A DNA stretch of 64,000 bases from DASRYH01 sp035687245 (GTDB lineage Bacteria > Actinomycetota > Coriobacteriia > Anaerosomatales > PHET01): assembly GCA_035687245.1 (NCBI GenBank), contig DASRYH010000019.1:14621-78620 (forward strand), read 5' to 3'. How positions within the stretch are numbered: position 1 is the first letter of the stretch; the number at the start of each line of letters is the position of its first letter. Both the position numbers and the translations under genes were made by a program. The notes under the pieces were generated by a model. The model did not search any database, was not told where the DNA came from, and saw only the letters and a program-made list of their open reading frames with translations. Shown one piece after another: positions 9,036-18,350 of this stretch.

Positions 9036-9273
9036 GCAAGATCCCCCAAGTGGTGCAACGGCGGCCCGATACGGTCTCGAACCTCGCACTTTCGGCGAGC
9101 AGAACATACCACAGACCGGCTTGCTGGTGAGGTACGCCGAAGCGCACGGAAACGGCTTCTATACAGGTCTTTCACGGCCGCTGAGGGTGCGGGCACGCAT
9201 GCTACACTGCCGTTGCCTGAGGCCGGCGGGGACGGCCATTCAGCTCGGGGCAGCTATCGACATCTCGGAGACC

Positions 9274-11157
9274 ATGAAAGACAGACGCATCAGCATCGTA
9301 GCGGTGTGTACGTACCTGGGCGTGTTCGTGGCGCCGTGGTTCGTTCCGATGCGCAGTGCCGCGATCGTCTCCGACTCGCTTGCGGCGGGCTTCAGCAACC
9401 GGACGTCCGTCGTCGCGCTGCTGCTTGGGTGCATCGCGCTGTTCGCGCTGGCGCTGCGTCAGGCCCTGGCCAAGACCGACGCCGAGGAAGACGAGGCAGC
9501 GCTCGTTTCCGCGCAGTCGCCCTCAAGCGAAGATCGCCTCAGCCCGTGGGTAGTTGTATGCGGCATCGTCGCGACCTTCGCGATAGTAGGCATCGGTGCG
9601 GTGCTGCTGGGCAACCAGCCGCACGGCGACGCCGCCTACTTCTGCGACCGGCTCTTCCGAATGGTCGCCGGTGAGCGGCCCTACGTCGACTTCGAGTTTT
9701 CGTATGGACCCGTGCTCATCTATGGCCCGTGGGGCGTTTACAGAGTCCTCGGCAGCCGGCTGGGGCTGGGCATCTATGCGTCCTACTACTTGTGGGTCGG
9801 CTTCGCCTACTCAGTCGCCCTGCTGCTAGTCGCCTACATCGTCAACCGGGTGAGCCTAACGCGCGTGCAGCGTACGGCGGCGTTCGTACTCATCGCCGCG
9901 ATGACGGTGTTTAACCCCACCTTGGGCGTCAACTACAGCGCACTGCGCTTCATGATTCCCTACGCCCTGTTCCTGTGGGCACTCGGTTGTGTGCAGGGTT
10001 CGCGCAACGCGGTCTTGCGGTGGGTCGCGCCGCTGGCAGCGATGGGGCTCGCGTTCGTGGTGACCCCGGAGATGGGCATAGCGCTGCTGATCGCACTGGG
10101 CATCGCGCTCGCGCTGCTCGTCTACCGGCAGCCGAAGGCCAACGCAGGCCCCCTCATCGTGCTGGTGGCAGGCATCGCGTGCTATGTGATCGTCTTGAGG
10201 TTGTCGGGCAGCGGCACGATGGGTGCGCTCGCTGCAGGTGCGTTCTACCTCCCGGTCTTGCCGGGTCCTTCGGCAGTCCTGTTCGTCGCGAGCGCGCTAC
10301 TCGTCGGCTGGGGAGTGGGGACGGCGCTGCCCGCGTCATCACACGAGGACCAGGCGACCCAGCTCGGTTGGCTGGCGCTCGTGGCGATTCTTGCGGTGCC
10401 CGCGTTTGGTCGCGCCGACTTCATGCACATCTTCTGGAACGGCATCGGCGTCGTCCTCGTAGCCGCTGCCGTGGCCGGTCGCCGCTGGCGCCTGGGGACT
10501 GCCTACATAGGCGTTGCCGCAGCTGTCTTCCTCGTCGCGATGAGTATCTTCTCTTTGCGCTACTCCTCGACGCCCTACGTCACTGGCGTGAAGCGCCTGC
10601 TCTACGGGTCCGAAGCGAGGGCGGTGCGCGTGTCTGAGCTGCGCGGGAAGCCGGTGAAGGCTGGGTTGAAGCTGCACCGCAGTCTCGCCGACCAGGATCG
10701 CAAGCAGGAGACGGCCGCCAAGCGACTCTCCGACATCCCGAACGTCGCGTTCTTGGCGGTTCTGTGGAATCGCCCGGGCATGCGCATTTCAAAGTCGGGG
10801 AACACCGTTCCTGTCTACAGTTTCCCGGGCAACGCGCTTACGAGTACCGAGTTCGAGGCGTCAGTCGCCGAGCTCGATGCCGCGAAGAACCTCGTAGTTC
10901 CCACGCGCGAGTACGTCGCGTATGAGGCCGCTGCGAAGCGGGCACGGAGTAATGGTGCGGTCGCAGGCGATATCGTCATGAAGATGCCGAACAAGGTCGG
11001 CACTCCCAGCTGGTACGGGCTGCTGCAGGGTGTTCCGGTGCAGCTACAAGGCCGCAACGAGGTCTTCGACCCGGTCGCATCGTTCGGACTCGTGATGGAT
11101 CGTGACTGGATCGCCTACGACACCATCGAGGGTCACACCTGGCTGAAGAGGCGCTGA
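9274..11157 (+). CDS. Large polytopic membrane protein, tandem paralogue A
   Basis: 627 residues, around ten or more hydrophobic helices in the first 430 and a soluble C-terminal part of about 170. Two motifs shared with its neighbour stand out: NQPHGDAAYF (114-123) and EFSYGP (141-146) in the first extracytoplasmic loop. The acidic/His loop followed by many helices recalls GT39/ArnT-type GT-C enzymes, but no specific family is certain. The frame is open from 9025, yet ATG 9274 fits the paralogue alignment; a weak GGAG precedes it. It diverges from the glycosyltransferase at 9035. Possible role: polymerisation or lipid-linked sugar transfer in glycan assembly (inference). Confidence 0.72.
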   Translation: MKDRRISIVAVCTYLGVFVAPWFVPMRSAAIVSDSLAAGFSNRTSVVALLLGCIALFALALRQALAKTDAEEDEAALVSAQSPSSEDRLSPWVVVCGIVATFAIVGIGAVLLGNQPHGDAAYFCDRLFRMVAGERPYVDFEFSYGPVLIYGPWGVYRVLGSRLGLGIYASYYLWVGFAYSVALLLVAYIVNRVSLTRVQRTAAFVLIAAMTVFNPTLGVNYSALRFMIPYALFLWALGCVQGSRNAVLRWVAPLAAMGLAFVVTPEMGIALLIALGIALALLVYRQPKANAGPLIVLVAGIACYVIVLRLSGSGTMGALAAGAFYLPVLPGPSAVLFVASALLVGWGVGTALPASSHEDQATQLGWLALVAILAVPAFGRADFMHIFWNGIGVVLVAAAVAGRRWRLGTAYIGVAAAVFLVAMSIFSLRYSSTPYVTGVKRLLYGSEARAVRVSELRGKPVKAGLKLHRSLADQDRKQETAAKRLSDIPNVAFLAVLWNRPGMRISKSGNTVPVYSFPGNALTSTEFEASVAELDAAKNLVVPTREYVAYEAAAKRARSNGAVAGDIVMKMPNKVGTPSWYGLLQGVPVQLQGRNEVFDPVASFGLVMDRDWIAYDTIEGHTWLKRR

Positions 11158-11161
11158 GGGT

Positions 11162-13060
11162 TTGAACGAGCACGTCGCCATCGGATTCGTTCGGCGACAC
11201 CGCCACGTGTTGGCCGCGGCGACGGGCGTCGTCGCTGTGCTCTGCATCTTCGGGCTTCCGTGGCTCGTGCCATCGCAACACGCAGCGATCCTCTCCGATG
11301 CGCTCGCGTCGGGCTTCAACAACCGCGTCGCGGTGCTCGCGCTCATAGGCGCGGCATGCGCGATGTTCGCCTTGGGCGCAGTTGCCTTCGGCGAACCAGC
11401 CGCGCAGGGTCGAAGGGTGATCGGCATCGGTGCCGCTCCTGAGGGCGAACGGGTCAGCCGTCGCGTGCTCGTCGTGGCGATGGTGGCGACAGTTGCCCTG
11501 GTCGCCATTCAAGCGTGGGTAATGCGGGATCAGCCTCACGGAGACTCGGCGTACTTCATCGACCGCATCCTGCGGCTCTCCGCAGGGCAGCGGCCGTTCT
11601 CGGAGTTCGAGTTCTCCTACGGGCCGCTCATGCTCTACGCGCCGTGGGCGATCTTCCGGGTACTCAACGCCGCGTTCGGCACGAGTGCGTTCTTCGCCTA
11701 CTACGTGTGTGTCGCCGCCGCTTACACGGCCGGTCTCGGACTCGTTGCGTTTACCGTGAACCGGCTCGAGATGACGCGGACCCAGCGACATGCAGCACTC
11801 ACGGTCGTTGCTGTGATGACGTTGCTGCATCCGGTGATGGGCATCAACTACTGCGCGCTTCGGTTCTTCGCACCCCTTGCGGCATTCATCTGGGGGCTCG
11901 AGCGCCTTCAGGTGGACCGCGGCCTCAGCGCCGGTTGGTTGGCTGCGCCGGCCGCGGTCACGGCAGTGCTCCTGTTCTCGCCCGAGATGGGCGTCGCAAC
12001 GATGGTGGCGACGGGTTTCGCGCTCGCGTCACTCGTTGCCGTCGACCGACGACGGTTCTTGCCGCCCCTCACGGTGCTCGTAGGGTGGTCCGTAGCGTTG
12101 ATCTGGCTACTCGTCTCCACTTCCGGTGGCGCGCTCGGAGCGTTTGCGGCGGGCTCCTACTACTTCCCGGTGCTCCCCGGCATTCCGGCGCTGCTCTACG
12201 TAGCGAGCGCGCTGCTTGCAGCATGGGGAATAGGCGCCGTGCTTCCTGGTTCCGAGCCCTTCGATCGCTCGGTGCAGATGGGCTGGCTAGCCCTGCTCGC
12301 GATACTGGTGGTTCCCGCCTTCGGCAGGGCGGACTTCATGCATATCTTCTGGAACGGCGCGGGCGTCCTTCTCACCGCGTCCGCGGTGGCCTCGCGCCGA
12401 TGGCGTGTCGGGTTCGGATACGTCATGGGCGTGGCTGCCGTGTTCGGCGTGGTGCTGGCGGCCTACACCTACAACTTCTCGTACCCGACGCTTGCCAACG
12501 CGACGGTGGCCGCATTCCACTCCTCAGAGTCAGGTGCGAGGACGCTGGCCCGTCTGGGGGTTGAGCCGATGGAGATCGCCATGGGGCGTCATCGAGCGGT
12601 GCTCGCCGAAAGGAAGCGGCAGCTGGCCGAAGCAGCTCAGCTCACGAAGATCCCGAATATGGCGTTTCTAGCGCACCTGTGGGGGCCGGTGGGACCGGCA
12701 GTGGTGAGCTCGGGCAACCTGAGTCCGGCCTACTGGTCGTCGTGGGGGCCGATGCGTGAGCAAGAGGTCGTCACGCTGAAAGCGCAGCTGGCGTCGGCGA
12801 CGAACCTCGTGATTCCCGCCGACGTCTACGAGGCGAGCCTGAGTGCGGCGAAGGGCGCCGAGCCGCGACCGAGCGGAGCGGTGGTATCTGTGCCAGGCAT
12901 CGCAAGCTCGTCGGCGTGGAACGCGATCCTCCAGAGCTGCCCCGTGATCATCCACGGCAAGAACCCAGTGCTGGATCCGACTGCCACCTGGGGCGTTCTA
13001 CTCCGTGACTGGCGCCCATACCGCTACATCGGTGGCTACGTCTGGCTCGTGCGCAGGTAG
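11162..13060 (+). CDS. Large polytopic membrane protein, tandem paralogue B
   Basis: 632 residues, co-linear with the preceding gene from the first helix onward: the loop motifs DQPHGDSAYF (123-132) and EFSYGP (150-155), GRADFMHIFWNG before the last helices, and a similar C-terminal soluble domain all recur. The start is a TTG at 11162, only 4 bases after the previous stop; the ribosome-binding site is weak, so translation may depend on coupling. A GTG about 15 codons inside is an alternative start. It converges on the acyltransferase at 13066 with a 5-base gap. Clearly a gene duplication; function unknown, GT-C-like transferase suspected. Confidence 0.72.
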   Translation: MNEHVAIGFVRRHRHVLAAATGVVAVLCIFGLPWLVPSQHAAILSDALASGFNNRVAVLALIGAACAMFALGAVAFGEPAAQGRRVIGIGAAPEGERVSRRVLVVAMVATVALVAIQAWVMRDQPHGDSAYFIDRILRLSAGQRPFSEFEFSYGPLMLYAPWAIFRVLNAAFGTSAFFAYYVCVAAAYTAGLGLVAFTVNRLEMTRTQRHAALTVVAVMTLLHPVMGINYCALRFFAPLAAFIWGLERLQVDRGLSAGWLAAPAAVTAVLLFSPEMGVATMVATGFALASLVAVDRRRFLPPLTVLVGWSVALIWLLVSTSGGALGAFAAGSYYFPVLPGIPALLYVASALLAAWGIGAVLPGSEPFDRSVQMGWLALLAILVVPAFGRADFMHIFWNGAGVLLTASAVASRRWRVGFGYVMGVAAVFGVVLAAYTYNFSYPTLANATVAAFHSSESGARTLARLGVEPMEIAMGRHRAVLAERKRQLAEAAQLTKIPNMAFLAHLWGPVGPAVVSSGNLSPAYWSSWGPMREQEVVTLKAQLASATNLVIPADVYEASLSAAKGAEPRPSGAVVSVPGIASSSAWNAILQSCPVIIHGKNPVLDPTATWGVLLRDWRPYRYIGGYVWLVRR

Positions 13061-13065
13061 GCCGT

Positions 13066-14106
13066 CTAGGCCACGAGCATGCGGGTGAAGCGGTTGCTGC
13101 GTAGCGCAATCGTGGCAGCCGTAGCCATCACGAAGCAGAAGAGCCAGGCCGAAGCGATCCACGCAGCGTCCGGCATGGCAGTCAATGGCACCTTGCTCTG
13201 GAACAGATCGAGCCAGATGACGTGCGTCAGATAGATGCCGATCAGGAAGTTGCCGCCCCACGCGAGCTTGTCGGCACCCCACCACGAGAACTCAGCAGCC
13301 GCGCCCCAAAGCAGCACACCAACGGTCGTAGCCCACATGAGCGTGGATGCCGACGTGGCAAGCCAGGGCGGCAGAACGGCACCGTAGATGCGTAGGGCGC
13401 CAGCTCCCAGGATCGACAGCGGCACCAGCAGCTGGATGGGCACTGGCGGCCGCTTCATCCGCCCAGCGGCGCGAAACTCCATGCCGGCGAGGTAGGCGGC
13501 AAACCAGCGTGGCGCGTACCAGAAGTTCTGGATGCCGAAGGTGGTGGTGAGCGCCTGCAGCCGCGGGCTCCAGTCGAGCGCGCACAGCAGCACGACGCAC
13601 ACAACGAGCAGAATGCGTCGCCACAGAGGAGTACGCGCGCCGACCTCTGCCGCCACTGCACAGTAGAACAGCACCGGCAGTGTCCACATGATTCCGTGGG
13701 CGCCAGAGAAGAAGACCAAGCGGTAGATGTTGGGCAGCACCAGATTGCCGCGTGCAAGCGCGGCGGGTTGCTGAATGAACAGATAGACCAGACTGAAGAA
13801 GGCGTAGGGAATCGCGAGGCGCACGAACCGCTTCTTGAGCCACGCGGCTCCCCTCGTGCCGGTGGCACCGTGGAGATAGCCAGCGACTGCGAAGAAGAAG
13901 ACGAGCGCCCACACCATCGCCGAGACCAAGAAGTTCCCTAGCGGTGTACCAGTGCGCGCGGCGACGTGATGCAGGACGATCGAGCACGCTGCAAAGTACT
14001 TGAGGCCATCAAGCGCCAGGTTGCGCTTCTTGGGAGCAGCCGGGTTCGCGTCACCCGATGGGATCGCGGCCTGTGCTTCGGCGGAGATGCCCGGAACGCT
14101 ACTCAC
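13066..14106 (-). CDS. Acyltransferase-3 family membrane protein
   Basis: 346 residues, about ten hydrophobic segments, with the N-terminal LDGLKYFAACSIVLHHV stretch typical of acyltransferase-3 proteins (the first His of HH is the expected catalytic residue). The GTG at 14106 overlaps the end of the TPP enzyme by 8 bases, with AGAGG just upstream, so the two are coupled. It likely O-acylates a sugar of the surface glycan, plausibly the CDP-derived residue made by the same operon. It is the last gene of the minus-strand run that starts at 20242. Confidence 0.83.
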   Translation of the reverse strand: MSSVPGISAEAQAAIPSGDANPAAPKKRNLALDGLKYFAACSIVLHHVAARTGTPLGNFLVSAMVWALVFFFAVAGYLHGATGTRGAAWLKKRFVRLAIPYAFFSLVYLFIQQPAALARGNLVLPNIYRLVFFSGAHGIMWTLPVLFYCAVAAEVGARTPLWRRILLVVCVVLLCALDWSPRLQALTTTFGIQNFWYAPRWFAAYLAGMEFRAAGRMKRPPVPIQLLVPLSILGAGALRIYGAVLPPWLATSASTLMWATTVGVLLWGAAAEFSWWGADKLAWGGNFLIGIYLTHVIWLDLFQSKVPLTAMPDAAWIASAWLFCFVMATAATIALRSNRFTRMLVA

Positions 14107-15913
14107 TCGCCTCTGCCTTCAGGAAGCGGTTCATGATGGCCATGCGCTCGTCTTCGGGCAGGAACGGGTACTGGTCGTCGAGCGAGCAGGAGACGAAGGT
14201 GCCGTCGTCCTGTCGGCGCGAGACGATCTTGGGGCACTTCTCCTGCTCGAAGTTGACCTTCACCTCGACGAGGAAGGGGCCGTCGGTCTCCATGATCTCG
14301 GTGAGACCAGCGTCGATGTCGTCGTTGGATGCGAAGCAGCGGTAGGTGAGCCCGTAGGCTTCGGCCAGCGGTTCAAACTCGGGGTTGTAGACGCCCGACT
14401 CTTCGTGGCAGCCCACGAAGCGGCCTTCGAAGAAGGTCTTCTGTGTGGCGCGGATGGACTCGTAGCCGCCGTTGTTGATGACGAAGATCTTGATGTTGAG
14501 GTTGTGCTTGCCGATCGTCAGCAGCTCTTGGATGTTGAGCGCGATGCTGCCGTCGCCGGTAACGAGCACCGTGCGCTTGCCACCTTGGGCTGCGCAGGCA
14601 CCGATGACCGCGGGCAGGTCCCAGCCCATGGCGCCGTAGCCATAGTTCGTGATGATGCGCTGGTCGGGCTTGACGATGAACGAGTGGTGTACCGAGACCG
14701 CATCCGACGCGTTGCCGGTGAGGACGACCTCGCCGGGCTGCATCTGCTCGGAGATTCGGTAGGCGAGCACGTAGGTGTTCGCGTGCTCGGTGTCCTCGAA
14801 GTAGTCCTCAGTCAGCAGCGGGTAGCTGCGCTTCCATTCGGCGGTCGCCGCGAGCCACTCGGGATCGATCTTGAGGTCGAGCGTGGGGTAGTCCTCAACG
14901 AAGTGCTTCATGAACCACTTCACGTCTGCGACCACGCCCAGGTCCACCGGGAAGTGCGGCTTGGCGAGCTCCTGGGCATCGATGTTGATCATCACGCGCT
15001 TGGCCTGCGGCGCGAAGCCCTTGGTGTCCCAGCCCACCGCGGTGACCGCCATACTGGCGCCCACGCACACGAGCAGGTCGGCGTTTTGCAGCGTGAAGTT
15101 CGCGCGGCGCTGGCCCGTCGGCCCGAAGCGGCCCATGTAGAGCGGGTGCTCCTCGGGTAGCAGATCCATGCCGCCCATCTGGCAGACCACAGGGCAGCCG
15201 AGGTGCTCGACAAAGGCCCTGAACTCCTCTTCGGCGCCGGCGAGGTGGATGGCGTTGCCGGTCACGATGAGCGGGCGCTCGGCCTGCTTCATCATCTCCA
15301 TGACCTTCTCGATGCCACGCGGATCGCCCGCGTGCTGCTCGTCCTCGATTTCGTCGCCGAAGAGGAACTCGTGGGCGCGCGTCTCGTCCATCTCCAGAGC
15401 CTGGATGTCGAGGGGGATGTTGAGCCACACGGGACCCGGGCGGCCAGAGGTCGCAATCTTGATCGCGCGCTCGAGTTCGAGCGCGATGTCGTCTTCGGCA
15501 GTCAGCGTCGTGGCGTACTTCACCACCGGTTCGACCATCGGGATGATGTTGACTTCCTGCGGACCGATCTGGCGGTGCTTCGAGTAGTCCGCGATGAGTG
15601 CGGTGCGCACCTGACCGGAGATGACGAGCACGGGCACAGAGTCGACCCACGCGCCGGCGATCGCCGAAAGGGCGTTGGTGCTTCCGGGGCCGGTGGTGAC
15701 CAGGCAGACGCCCAGGTCGCCGGTCACGCGCGAGTAGCCTTCGGCAGAGATCGCGCAGGCCTGCTCGTGGAAGTTGCACCAGTACTTGATGTTCTCGTTT
15801 CGACCCAGTGCATCGACGAGGTACATGATGCCGCCGCCGGTGACGGTGAAGACGTCCTTCACGCCGCGCTTAGCGAGATGTTCAAAGATGTAGTCGGCGA
15901 CGAGCACGGTCAC
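14099..15913 (-). CDS. Thiamine-diphosphate-dependent acetolactate-synthase-like enzyme (YerE-type candidate)
   Basis: 604 residues with the full acetohydroxyacid-synthase architecture. The catalytic Glu is at 50 (CNFHEQACAISAEGY), the central domain is intact, and a GDGS motif at about 455 is followed by a KIFVINNGG-type end roughly 28 residues later (the GDG-N-NN ThDP motif). No regulatory IlvN gene is nearby, and the gene lies in the CDP-3,6-dideoxyhexose operon, overlapping the SDR by GTGA. In Yersinia, YerE, a ThDP flavoenzyme of this superfamily, adds a two-carbon unit from pyruvate to CDP-3,6-dideoxy-4-keto-glucose on the way to yersiniose; by context this gene probably does the same. 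Ordinary acetolactate synthase is the alternative. Confidence 0.8.
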   Translation of the reverse strand: MTVLVADYIFEHLAKRGVKDVFTVTGGGIMYLVDALGRNENIKYWCNFHEQACAISAEGYSRVTGDLGVCLVTTGPGSTNALSAIAGAWVDSVPVLVISGQVRTALIADYSKHRQIGPQEVNIIPMVEPVVKYATTLTAEDDIALELERAIKIATSGRPGPVWLNIPLDIQALEMDETRAHEFLFGDEIEDEQHAGDPRGIEKVMEMMKQAERPLIVTGNAIHLAGAEEEFRAFVEHLGCPVVCQMGGMDLLPEEHPLYMGRFGPTGQRRANFTLQNADLLVCVGASMAVTAVGWDTKGFAPQAKRVMINIDAQELAKPHFPVDLGVVADVKWFMKHFVEDYPTLDLKIDPEWLAATAEWKRSYPLLTEDYFEDTEHANTYVLAYRISEQMQPGEVVLTGNASDAVSVHHSFIVKPDQRIITNYGYGAMGWDLPAVIGACAAQGGKRTVLVTGDGSIALNIQELLTIGKHNLNIKIFVINNGGYESIRATQKTFFEGRFVGCHEESGVYNPEFEPLAEAYGLTYRCFASNDDIDAGLTEIMETDGPFLVEVKVNFEQEKCPKIVSRRQDDGTFVSCSLDDQYPFLPEDERMAIMNRFLKAEASE

Positions 15914-16977
15914 GCCTCACTTCCGGTTCGGTTTGCATTGCGGTGCCACTCGGCGGTCCGGCCAATGCCGTCCTCGAGCGAGATGATGGGGGAGAGCCCG
16001 AGCTCATCCCGAGCGCGGGTGATGTCGGGCACGTAGCGAGCAGGCAGGGCGCCGGGAACCGGCGTCTGAGCCACCTCGATGTGAGCGTCGGGACACAGGA
16101 CTCGCGAGACGGTCTCTGCGAGTTCGAGAATCGAGAGGTCTTGGTCGCTGCCCGTGTTGTAGGCCTGGCCAGGCCTACCCTTGAGCAGAATCGTCCAGAG
16201 CCATAGAGCAAGGTCGGCTGCGTAGAGGTAGGACCGGCGGGGAGTCCCGTCGCCGCCGATGGTGATCGTGTTGCCGGCCAGAGCGTCGCGGATGAAGTTG
16301 CCTACCGCGTAGCCTGCGTTGATGTCGAGATAGGGGCCTACGAAGCTGAAGAGGCGGGCGATGGTGGTCTCGATCCCCGTCTCAAGGTGCGCAGCCGAGC
16401 ACAGAAACTCCGCCGCGCGCTTGCCATGGCCGTAGGCGGCTTTCGCGTTGTCGGCGAGCGGGGCGAAGACGTCGGTCTCGCTCACGTGGTCGCAGGTGAG
16501 CGGCTGCGTGCCGTAGATCGCGCCGGAGCTCGTGTAGAGGAACTTGCCTACACCAGCCGACTCGGCAAAGCGCAGCATGTGTCGCGTGCCGTCCACGGCG
16601 GTGTCGAACTCGAGCGTAGGCTTCGCATGCGCGACCACCTGGTTCGTCTCCGTCGCCATGTGCAGCGCGTGCGTGAACTCGCCTTCCGGAGACTCGAAGT
16701 TCAAGACGTCACCGGCGAGCATCGTGATGGGGCGGGCGGTCGCCAGATGCGGGTGACGCGCGGCCAACCTGCCCGGATCGCGAGAGAGCACGACTGCCTC
16801 CACGCCCAGGTCGAGTTTGGCGTCGGCCCAGATGAGGCTTTCGAGCATCCAGCGACCTACAAAGCCCGTGCCGCCGGTGATGAAGATCCGCGCACCCTCG
16901 AGCTCGCCGAAGAGCTCGCCACCATGCTCGAGGATGTGATCGAGGTCAGCGTGGAGTGGATTTGCCCACTCAGCCAC
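15910..16977 (-). CDS. NAD-dependent epimerase/reductase (SDR) of the CDP-dideoxysugar operon
   Basis: 355 residues from a GTG at 16977 that is preceded by GAGGTG and overlaps the rfbH stop by 8 bases. NAD-binding GGTGFVG is at 35-41, followed later by a YTSSGAIYG strand and a YGHGK catalytic pair. Its stop overlaps the TPP enzyme start (GTGA). Position suggests it reduces or epimerises the 4-keto or branched intermediate (the YerF role in yersiniose synthesis, or the Abe/Prt role in abequose and paratose synthesis); sequence alone does not decide. The frame to 17022 is inside rfbH. Confidence 0.82.
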   Translation of the reverse strand: MAEWANPLHADLDHILEHGGELFGELEGARIFITGGTGFVGRWMLESLIWADAKLDLGVEAVVLSRDPGRLAARHPHLATARPITMLAGDVLNFESPEGEFTHALHMATETNQVVAHAKPTLEFDTAVDGTRHMLRFAESAGVGKFLYTSSGAIYGTQPLTCDHVSETDVFAPLADNAKAAYGHGKRAAEFLCSAAHLETGIETTIARLFSFVGPYLDINAGYAVGNFIRDALAGNTITIGGDGTPRRSYLYAADLALWLWTILLKGRPGQAYNTGSDQDLSILELAETVSRVLCPDAHIEVAQTPVPGALPARYVPDITRARDELGLSPIISLEDGIGRTAEWHRNANRTGSEA

Positions 16978-18325
16978 GGCACACCTCAAGGACCACTTCG
17001 GCCATGCATTCGAGCATTGCATCGGTCATGCCGGGGTAGACGCCCACCCAGAACGCATCGTTCATGATGCGATCGGTGTTGGTCAGCTCGCCCACGATAC
17101 GGAAGCCTTCGCTGGCCGCGCGCATCCGGTCGAACGCAGGCTGGCGGGTCATGTTGCCCGCGAAGAGCATGCGCGTCTGGACCTTGTTGGCCTCGAGTGC
17201 AGCCACGATCGCGTCGCGCGAGAGCGCCTTGCCGCTGCCGGTCCGCGCACCCTCGCGCACGGTCATGAGGTAGCCGAACCACGACGGGTCCGCACCTTCG
17301 GTAGCGACAGGCATGATCAGCTTGTCCTCCACCGGCGCAAGTAGCTCGCGCAGCTTGCGGTAGTTCGCGCGACGGGCTTCGGTGAAGCTCGGCAGCTTCT
17401 GGAGCTGTGCGACGCCGACGGCTGCCTGCATGTCGGTGGCCTTCAGGTTGAAGCCGAACTCGTTGTACGTGTACTTGTGGTCGTAGCCGAAAGGAAGGGT
17501 GCCCAGCTGCTGCCCGAAGCGGTTGCCGCAGACGTTGTCGACGCCCGAGGGGCAGATGCAGGCACGACCCCAGTCGCGCATGGAGAGCATGATGCGGTTG
17601 AGCGTAGCGTCAGAGGTGTAGACCGCGCCGCCTTCGCCCATCGTCATGTGGTGTGGCGGGTAGAAGCTCGAAGTCCCGATGTCGCCGAAGGTGCCGGTCT
17701 TGCCGCCCTTGTACTCGCCGCCGAGAGCGTCGCAGTTGTCCTCGATGAGCCACAGGTCGTTGGCGTTGCAGAAGGCACGCACGGTGTCGATGTCGAACGG
17801 GTTACCCAGCGTGTGGGCGAGCATGACTGCCTTGGTCTTAGGCGACAGCGCAGCTTCAAGCTGCGTGACGTCGATGTTGTAGGTGCCCAGCGTGACGTCC
17901 ACGAAGACCGGTACGGCGCCGTACTGAACGATCGGCGCGACGGTGGTGGGAAAGCCCGCCGCTACCGTGATGACCTCATCGCCCGGTGCAACGCGGCGCT
18001 TGCCCAGCCGGTCGCTCGTCAGCGCCCAGAACGCGAGCAGGTTGGCGCTCGAGCCGGAGTTCACGAGCAGCGTGCTGGGCAGGCCCAGGAACTCCGCGAG
18101 CCCCTTCTCGAACTCCTCAGAGTAGCGGCCGTATGTCAGCCAGAACTCGAGCGAAGAGTCGACGAGGTTCACGAGCTCGGCTTCGTCGAAGACGCGGCCC
18201 GCATACGGGATGCGCGTCTCGCCACGCTCGAAGTCAGGCTTCGCGCCGAACTGGGCTGCGTAGTACTCGCGAACCTTCGCGAGAATCTCGTCGCGAAGCT
18301 GGCTGGCGTTGGGAGAGTCCGTCAT
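16970..18325 (-). CDS. rfbH: CDP-4-keto-6-deoxyglucose-3-dehydratase (E1)
   Basis: 451 residues, DegT/DnrJ/EryC1 fold. The decisive mark is YPPHHMTMGEGG: His226 sits where aminotransferases carry the PLP lysine, as in E1/DdhC/AscC, which use PMP and an iron-sulfur cluster for C-3 deoxygenation. Cys residues in CICPSGVDNVCG are candidates for cluster ligands. E1 works with an E3 reductase (DdhD/AscD), not seen in the window. The ATG at 18325 with AAAGGA upstream fits the family N-terminus; the frame to 18442 overlaps rfbG. Product: precursor of CDP-3,6-dideoxyhexoses. Confidence 0.93.
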   Translation of the reverse strand: MTDSPNASQLRDEILAKVREYYAAQFGAKPDFERGETRIPYAGRVFDEAELVNLVDSSLEFWLTYGRYSEEFEKGLAEFLGLPSTLLVNSGSSANLLAFWALTSDRLGKRRVAPGDEVITVAAGFPTTVAPIVQYGAVPVFVDVTLGTYNIDVTQLEAALSPKTKAVMLAHTLGNPFDIDTVRAFCNANDLWLIEDNCDALGGEYKGGKTGTFGDIGTSSFYPPHHMTMGEGGAVYTSDATLNRIMLSMRDWGRACICPSGVDNVCGNRFGQQLGTLPFGYDHKYTYNEFGFNLKATDMQAAVGVAQLQKLPSFTEARRANYRKLRELLAPVEDKLIMPVATEGADPSWFGYLMTVREGARTGSGKALSRDAIVAALEANKVQTRMLFAGNMTRQPAFDRMRAASEGFRIVGELTNTDRIMNDAFWVGVYPGMTDAMLECMAEVVLEVCRG

Positions 18326-18350
18326 CGAGCAGAAGTCCTTTCGTGGAAAG

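Noticed and set aside
16970..18325. Ordinary sugar aminotransferase annotation for rfbH
   Set aside because: The PLP lysine position is His226 in a PPHH context and the operon has rfbF and rfbG, which identifies the E1 dehydratase instead.
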